Below, piece by piece: positions 58,901 through 64,000 of a stretch of DNA of 64,000 nucleotides. The notes under the pieces are model-generated. The model was not told the DNA's origin and did no database searches. It saw nothing but the letters and a program-made list of their open reading frames with translations. Made by a program: the position numbers and the translations under genes. Numbering within the stretch: position 1 is the stretch's first letter; the number at the start of each line of letters is the position of its first letter. Source of the DNA: Siderastrea siderea (Eukaryota > Cnidaria > Anthozoa > Scleractinia > Rhizangiidae); assembly GCA_964030785.1 (NCBI GenBank), contig OZ034968.1, forward strand, positions 55,215,730-55,279,729, written 5' to 3'.

Positions 58901-61236
58901 GTTTTTACTAAACCTCTGCCGATTTCCTTGCTTGTAAACTCTAACCCCATTAAAAAATTATTCTAGAATCCAATATGACTGGCATTGAAAGGGGTATCCA
59001 AGATTCGATGAAGTTTTAGGCACAAAAAAAAGTTAATACTGTACATGACTTCCACAAAACAGCTTTTAAATATGTGTACACACTGCTGTGCATTAATAAC
59101 TAAAAAAAAAAAGAGGTAATACATTATTGATGTACGAGTATCTCATTTACAAAACCTTTGTTAATTTCTGTTTCAGCCGGTCACAACAAAATGAGTCTTC
59201 TTGTAAAACGAACTCGCGGGGTAGCTCCACACTGTACCCGGCATCTCAGTTGACCCGTTTTTTGTTTTTCATTACTTTTGCTGAGTTTGTTGGCTGCTTT
59301 GACTCCAGGTGTGGGTGGGGGGAACTCCTATATAAAAGTTACGGGGGTGCTCTCTGATGGGATACCTCTCATGGGTAAATCAACGGTTTAAAACATCAAA
59401 GGGTGTGGGAAAAAGATTTGACGAAAAAACGTAGCTAGTTTCCAGAAGTGGTACCTCTTAGAGCTGACGATGAATTCAGGCCACGCCCAAAAAATGAAAT
59501 TCTAGTACCTTACAGTGATTTTCAAGATTTTCCACGGGTATCCTCGTCAATTTTATACGATAATTCCCCCTCCTCGAGATTGCTACCAAATGTAGGTTCA
59601 AATAAATGCAGTCGTTGTAGCCCAGTTACGCTGTAACGTGAAAAGATTCAGGATATTACTACTCCCCCCTGGATGGGATACAGGTTACCCTCCAGCAGTT
59701 AGTTGGGTTTCACAAATGGTTGGAAAGTACCCAGTTGTACAAATGGGCCCGCAATATAGAGTAAAGCTTCAAAATTGTCTTTGACATAGTCAGACCGTCT
59801 TCTGAGAGCCATTCTGATTGCCATCGGGCGTGTCAAGGCGCATCAATTTTTTGAAAGGTTATACAGAGGCAGTCTTTCCGAGACTGCAGGTTAAGATGTG
59901 CACGGTATGTCTTATGTTCTTTATGTTTCTCTAGGTCGAACGGCGCATGCTGGACGAGACCTTAATCTCAGTAAAGGATTGCTAGATATGATTCCTCGAG
60001 CAGCTATTCGAGACATGTGGTGGTACATAATGCTACCCAATGGCAAAAAGCAGACTATTGTGTACTGCAACTCATCGTCTTGTTTGTTTAAAAATTGCTA
60101 CAAATCCTGCCCCGAGTCCCTGTCAAGGTTTAAGATGGAGGGAATGTCACTCATATTGAGGAACGTGAAACAGTCTGACCGAGGGTTGAAACTACAATGT
60201 CGGATTGAACCAAATGTGATTGTAGAAAAGGCAGCCAAACCAGAACCTCGAGTCTACACCGTTAAGATTAAGGATGTCTTGGAGTTCCCATCTTCCGCAG
60301 GTCAGTGAACGTCACATGGTTTGTTATCGATTCCGCCTGCACCCTATTAGTAGTCTTAATTGCTTGGATTTTTTCGCAGTACCGTTTTTGTGTACTGATG
60401 AGGGTAGTTGATGCAGTTTTCATGAGCTGTGAGATTGCCATAAATTGTGCAACAAATGTTTATTGCTAAGTATGATCTAACATAAACAATTAGACGATGA
60501 AAGACTGTTTGTACAGCTAGGGGTTATATTTTCTGGCTGTGCAGTCAGCATTTCATCGTCTGCTTGTTTATCTCAGTGTCTTTTGCTGACTAGATCTAGC
60601 AGGATCTTACACCTTTGCTTTGTCCAGTTGGCCTTTGCAGAATTTGTAAAACTTTCCCAAGCACGATCTGCTAAATGGCTTGAATCATGATTTTCGATCA
60701 TTATTCGTGAAATAAGAATTTTTTTAAAAACTTCAACTGCCACACGCAAGTAAATGAACGATTATGGCCTTCACGTGAAATGTGTGGAATGCAATACGGA
60801 CCTCCTTCTACGGCTTTCCTCCACCCTTCAAAAATCACCACCTCTCTTTTCTCACTTGTTGGCCCCCTAAAACGTGTTTTCTTTCAAAGTTCAATCCATC
60901 AGTTTAATGTTGCTCCATTTATACATATCATTTACTCCACATTTACACGGCTCAAGCGGAAACCTGTCCCTCAATGTACGTCTGTGGAACAGTTCAAATG
61001 GTCCTGATAAAACGTACGGGATGCATGATTAAGGTGTTCCAGGCCTATATTTGTTTTATCAACGTTTTGGATTTTTATATCTATTTCTAGGCTCCAACAA
61101 AACATACCCAAGTGCAGTCACAAAGACACCAGCAAGAAACGGCACAGCCCGGACGATCGGTACACAAACTTCAGCTGCCGGAAAAGTCTTGGAATTCACT
61201 GTTTTAATGTGTTTGGTGTTTGTAACGTTATTTTAA
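55925..61236 (+). CDS. Gene B: GPI-anchored protein with two Ig-like domains (4 exons)
   Basis: The predicted CDS joins 55925-55976, 58199-58570, 59935-60300 and 61091-61236: 936 nt, 311 residues, all introns phase 1. Layout is the same as gene A: signal peptide, two Ig-like domains on separate exons, Thr-rich stalk, and a GPI-type tail (TSAAG then a hydrophobic run). Domain 2 is the most conserved between paralogues (RDMWWY, LPNGKKQT, MSLILRNV, DRGLKLQCRIEP). Domain 1 is more diverged, as expected if it carries the recognition surface. No stop or frameshift. A polyadenylation signal AATAAA is at 61878. Confidence 0.75.
57598..57834 (-). pseudogene. Non-LTR retrotransposon reverse-transcriptase fragment
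   Basis: The minus-strand frame reads LKDLGVTLDRHLTLKSHMNN then ISRSASRSIHQIGKIRNFLS. This is the region just after the catalytic domain in many LINE reverse transcriptases. Both ends are truncated. Located in intron 1 of gene B. Confidence 0.75.
58199..58570 (+). CDS. Gene B exon 2: Ig-like domain 1
   Basis: Acceptor CTACAACCAG, donor GTAAGT, 124 codons. Cys in ELFCPLPDW, an internal Cys pair (YCGENLVNC) and the C-terminal LLTCTCEV with two Cys. The motif (R/K)GKVFLIQLPRNDLL parallels (R)GNLFVKQLWKNDLL of gene A. The open frame upstream of the acceptor is intronic. Confidence 0.75.
58571..59934. other. Intron 2 of gene B
   Basis: Contains a repeat relic with GGTCGAACCTCCGCTTGCGG and AAGCGGACACC phrases (58668-58830), and a MITE-like GGGGGGAACTCCTATATAAA segment at about 59316. 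No exon. Confidence 0.5.
59935..60300 (+). CDS. Gene B exon 3: Ig-like domain 2
   Basis: Acceptor TTTCTCTAG, donor GTCAGT, 122 codons. RDMWWYIMLPNGKKQTIVYC, a Cys cluster (CLFKNCYKSC), then MSLILRNVKQSDRGLKLQCR and VYTVKIKDV. Very similar to gene A exon 3. Confidence 0.78.
60301..61090. other. Intron 3 of gene B
   Basis: No repeat or exon recognised. The SINE present in the equivalent intron of gene A is absent here. Confidence 0.5.
61091..61236 (+). CDS. Gene B exon 4: stalk and GPI-anchor signal
   Basis: Acceptor CTATTTCTAG. Thr/Ser/Asn-rich stalk, then TSAAGKVLEF and the hydrophobic end TVLMCLVFVTLF before TAA. Parallels gene A exon 4 (SSAAGRVLTF). Confidence 0.75.
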
Positions 61237-61877
61237 TACGATAGCTGGTTATTTTTTAAAGGTTATGCTCACCTCCAAATTCGTGAAAGACCGATGTACG
61301 GAGCGGCTAATTTACATTACTCCTGGAGCGGAACCTAATTGAAATAGTATTCCACTTGTTTCAATATCGGAACCAGGCATCTGCGCTACAGCACAAAAGT
61401 CGTGCCGAAAAAAAATCGTGCCCATCTGGTACAGAGTGAGCGTACAAAAAAAAAAAAAAAAACAAACAAACAAAACAAAAACAAAACGAAAAAACGCAGC
61501 AACAGCAATAAACATTTTATAAGTTAAAATGCAAAAGAGTTTTCCTTATTTTGAAAGACAAGAAAATGTTTATCAAAAGTTTCCTTCTAGACTCCACTTT
61601 TTCTATGAAAAAATATGTTATAAATAATATATACTGCATATTAAATATCTTGGTCACCAATATATTTTAATGGCTTTTTTCAAAGTAGGTTATATCAAAA
61701 CTTCAATGGTGAACTCTGGGTATGCAACGTTATGCAACGTGTAAAATAATGTAAAATGAATATTTTGTAAAAGTAAGCTTTCACTAGTTTCTTTTCAAAC
61801 CATGCAGTATTTTACACCAGTATTGTATTTAATCTTAGCAGTGATAGACTGCGAAAATGTAGAACTTTGTTTTTAAC

Positions 61878-61883
61878 AATAAA
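61878..61883 (+). terminator. Polyadenylation signal of gene B
   Basis: AATAAA in an AATAAATAAATAAATA run, about 640 nt after the stop. Confidence 0.45.
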
Positions 61884-62772
61884 TAAATAAATAGGCCACC
61901 TTCTTTTTTCTGCGAAATCATATAAAAAGGAAATAAAGAAATAGCCAAATCGCCGAGAAAATATTCTTAAATATTCTTAAATATTCCTTCCACGAAACTT
62001 CGACTATTAATCATGCTCAAGGTGTACGAAACGAAGTTTCAGTTCAATAAAATGACAGATGCACAAACGTAGCGCGCGCACGATGTTCTTTCACATCCTT
62101 TTTGCATGGGTCCTCTTTCTCTCATAGGTCAACCACTCCCCAAACGACAACGACTAGATAATTCTATTTATAATGCCTAGTGCTCAACTGGCTTGGTATA
62201 AACACACAATAAAACTTTTGAGAGGATGGGTGAATAAGGTTTAATGCAATCGAAGTGGTCTGCAAACCACGCGTGCAACGTGGCTTTTCTTGTTAATGAA
62301 CTAAATGATGACGCTAGCTATAGAGATCAGAAGGAACTAAAAACACTAAAACGCGGAAGATAGCTGTTTACAAACATTCTTTTTCTTATTCAAATGTGCC
62401 AAACACTAGTATACATTAAATAACTTTTTCTTGTAGACTTTTTATTTTGCATTGACAGGAATTAGATTCTTCAGTCTACTTAAAACAACAATTAATTTGC
62501 TAGATTTTCTGTATACCTATGTTCTGTGTTCCGAGAAAGTGAGGTCCTTGTCAATTTTAACATCCATTAATTGAAGTGTATTCAGTTAGATCAACTCTAT
62601 TATTGTCAGATACGATATCCATCTGTGGTGCATCTTTGCGTTGGCTGTTGCCTCATCAGTAGGTGACGTCAGCGATATCTTTGCTATAGAATCTAGAATT
62701 TATGCTGACGTTCAAGTCTAGCATGATCAGTCAGTATGATCTGTTTCTTCGTGCTCTTAGAGTCGGTAAAAC

Positions 62773-62836
62773 ATGACCAGTTATTCTCATAATATGCTGA
62801 GAACTTGGAACCTTTTGGTGGTCATTGTCTTGAATG
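62773..62836 (+). CDS. Signal-peptide exon of a further family member
   Basis: ATG, 21 codons plus one base, donor GTAAGT. Encodes MTSYSHNMLRTWNLLVVIVL then NG, with the family TWN core and phase-1 end. An upstream TTTCTTCGTGCT block matches the one before gene B. Downstream Ig exons would lie beyond the window, so this may be the first exon of a complete gene C. Confidence 0.6.
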
Positions 62837-63374
62837 GTAAGTGTTTCCCGCACTGATTTGTCCCTCCTTTATCAGATTAAGCTATTAAATGACAACAGTA
62901 ACCACACAGGACCTGCATCGCGTATCGCAACTACCAATGTCGCAGCCACAAAAAACGTGACAAATGTTTCTTTGTATGTTTACGAACACACAATGTTACA
63001 AACAATATGATAGCACTGATATGGTACTTTAAATACCTTTGACTCGTCGTCAGTGGGATATATATCTTGGTAAATATTTGCCACGGCATTCTGACGATAA
63101 AGCTGTCGATCAAGGCTGAGTAGGTCACCTTTTAAGTCAGTGGTGTTAACGAAAAAGAAAAAAATGATTTGAAAAGTCGGTGGACGGCGCACTATTTAAA
63201 ATCTGGTTGGCTGTTATCTTTCAAAATCCATGCAGTTCCCGTATGATTTATATTTCGACGTTTGGTTAGTACAGAGGGTCTTTCGCGAGATGTTTCAGTA
63301 CTGCCGGAAACCGGCAGTGCTCGTCGTGCATGCTCATGTTTTTAGTTGTTTCCTGTCTAAAATGAATTCAAAAT

Positions 63375-63430
63375 TTTTCAAAACTGATAACCTGGAACCT
63401 ATTTGCGTTATTGGCCATCAAGGTATTGAC
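63375..63430 (+). pseudogene. Decayed signal-peptide exon with disrupted donor
   Basis: Copy of the relic at 44945. Its donor region carries a 25-bp palindrome insertion, leaving two TGGTA/GT sites. Confidence 0.6.
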
Positions 63431-63435
63431 TGGTA

Positions 63436-63460
63436 GCAAGAGAGGATTATCCTCTCTTGC
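63436..63460. mobile_element. 25-bp palindromic micro-insertion
   Basis: GCAAGAGAGGAT and its complement around a short centre. It is flanked by the direct repeat TGGTA (63431-63435 and 63461-63465). The duplicated segment at about 45008-45012 has one TGGTA and no insertion. Confidence 0.8.
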
Positions 63461-64000
63461 TGGTAGGTGTTGTCAGTGCTTTTTTTTAGCAGATTTCACC
63501 CTTTAAAACCCCAGTAGTGATCAGTATCAAATTTTCTCGTTATCAAAACAATGTATAACACATACAGGCTACAAGAATTAATGAAATGACTACCAAAGAT
63601 GAATTACCTTGATCTCTTTACAGTCAAGTTCTCCCAACTAGTATACACCTAGTGCATGGATACCAGTAAGGAGAATTTGTATAATGATGTTGGGGATTAA
63701 AGTTGGAGCTTACTTAAACTTAGGATAACCTTTAATAAGACGGTTGTCTTGTATCAGTGAATTATTGTCGCAACACATCCTTGGAAGTCAAACCCCGTCA
63801 AGTGTTTCTTTGTACCGTTAGAATATATACAAAAGGCTACAAAATAACAACTTTTGTTACGCAGGATTAAATTCCTTCTTTTCCATCGTGTTCATCATTT
63901 GAAGTGATTAATTTCGCGTTTGTGTGCTATGGGCGCCTAACTTGAGGAGCGCTTTAATTCTTCCTCGCTGATTAAAAAACGGCAAATAAGTGTGCAATAC

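Larger units (their letters stand above)
61965..64000. repeat. Segmental duplication of the Ig-like cluster, copy 2
   Basis: Direct-orientation match to 42922-45546 and running off the window end. Contains the intact signal exon at 62773 and the empty site for the 44514 MITE. Confidence 0.8.

Overview
The window is animal nuclear DNA, most likely from an anthozoan cnidarian and plausibly a stony coral. The evidence is intron-containing genes for GPI-anchored immunoglobulin-like proteins, a tRNA-derived SINE, a THAP/YqaJ DNA transposon, piggyBac relics and many small foldback elements. The taxon is inferred from style only. Nothing here is bacterial.

Host layer (1-20464 and 41904-64000): this looks like a tandemly duplicated cluster of small cell-surface genes. 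Two four-exon paralogues are complete and open: gene A (11482-15606) and gene B (55925-61236). Each encodes a signal peptide, two Ig-like domains (one per exon), a Ser/Thr-rich stalk and a GPI-type hydrophobic tail, and all introns are phase 1. At least three further intact signal-peptide exons (2852, 5721, 62773) and several decayed ones have no recognisable downstream exons. Two pairs of duplicated segments (9.1-10.3 kb with 42.1-42.7 kb; 42.9-45.5 kb with 62.0-64.0 kb) show how the cluster grew. Several small transposons are present in one copy and absent in the other.

Polinton/adintovirus (20465-41903, 21,439 bp): a complete, apparently young element. It has about 431-bp terminal inverted repeats, 5'-AG...CT-3' ends and a perfect 6-bp target duplication CACATT. 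Left to right it encodes: a small helical protein; a SLOG-fold protein (minus strand); a GRF-type zinc-finger protein; a small Cys-containing protein; a DDE integrase with chromodomain; two tandem paralogous beta-rich proteins (minor-capsid candidates); several tiny Arg-rich core/maturation-like proteins; the major capsid protein; an adenain-type protease; a tRNA-like Pol III unit; an FtsK/HerA-type packaging ATPase; a Gly/Ala-repeat protein; a two-TM SLATT-like membrane protein; more Arg-rich QRGG proteins; conserved small Polinton proteins; a parvovirus-like phospholipase A2; two overlapping minus-strand acidic/basic regulatory-type ORFs; and a protein-primed DNA polymerase B. All major ORFs are open. 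Most genes carry their own TATA-like box 35-85 nt upstream of the ATG, often inside the preceding gene.

ISL2EU-type DNA transposon (about 48762-55400): two long, convergent, open genes. One is a SWIM-YqaJ-PHD-PHD-Ulp1 protein and the other a THAP-DDE transposase. They lie between short inverted repeats that carry CRE-, E-box- and YY1-like motifs.

The most novel candidate system is the co-occurrence, on one viral-type element, of a SLOG sensor/enzyme-like protein and a SLATT-like two-TM protein. In bacteria these two families form nucleotide-triggered, membrane-acting conflict systems. The next most novel are the Pol III tRNA-like gene and the shared QRGG maturation motif.
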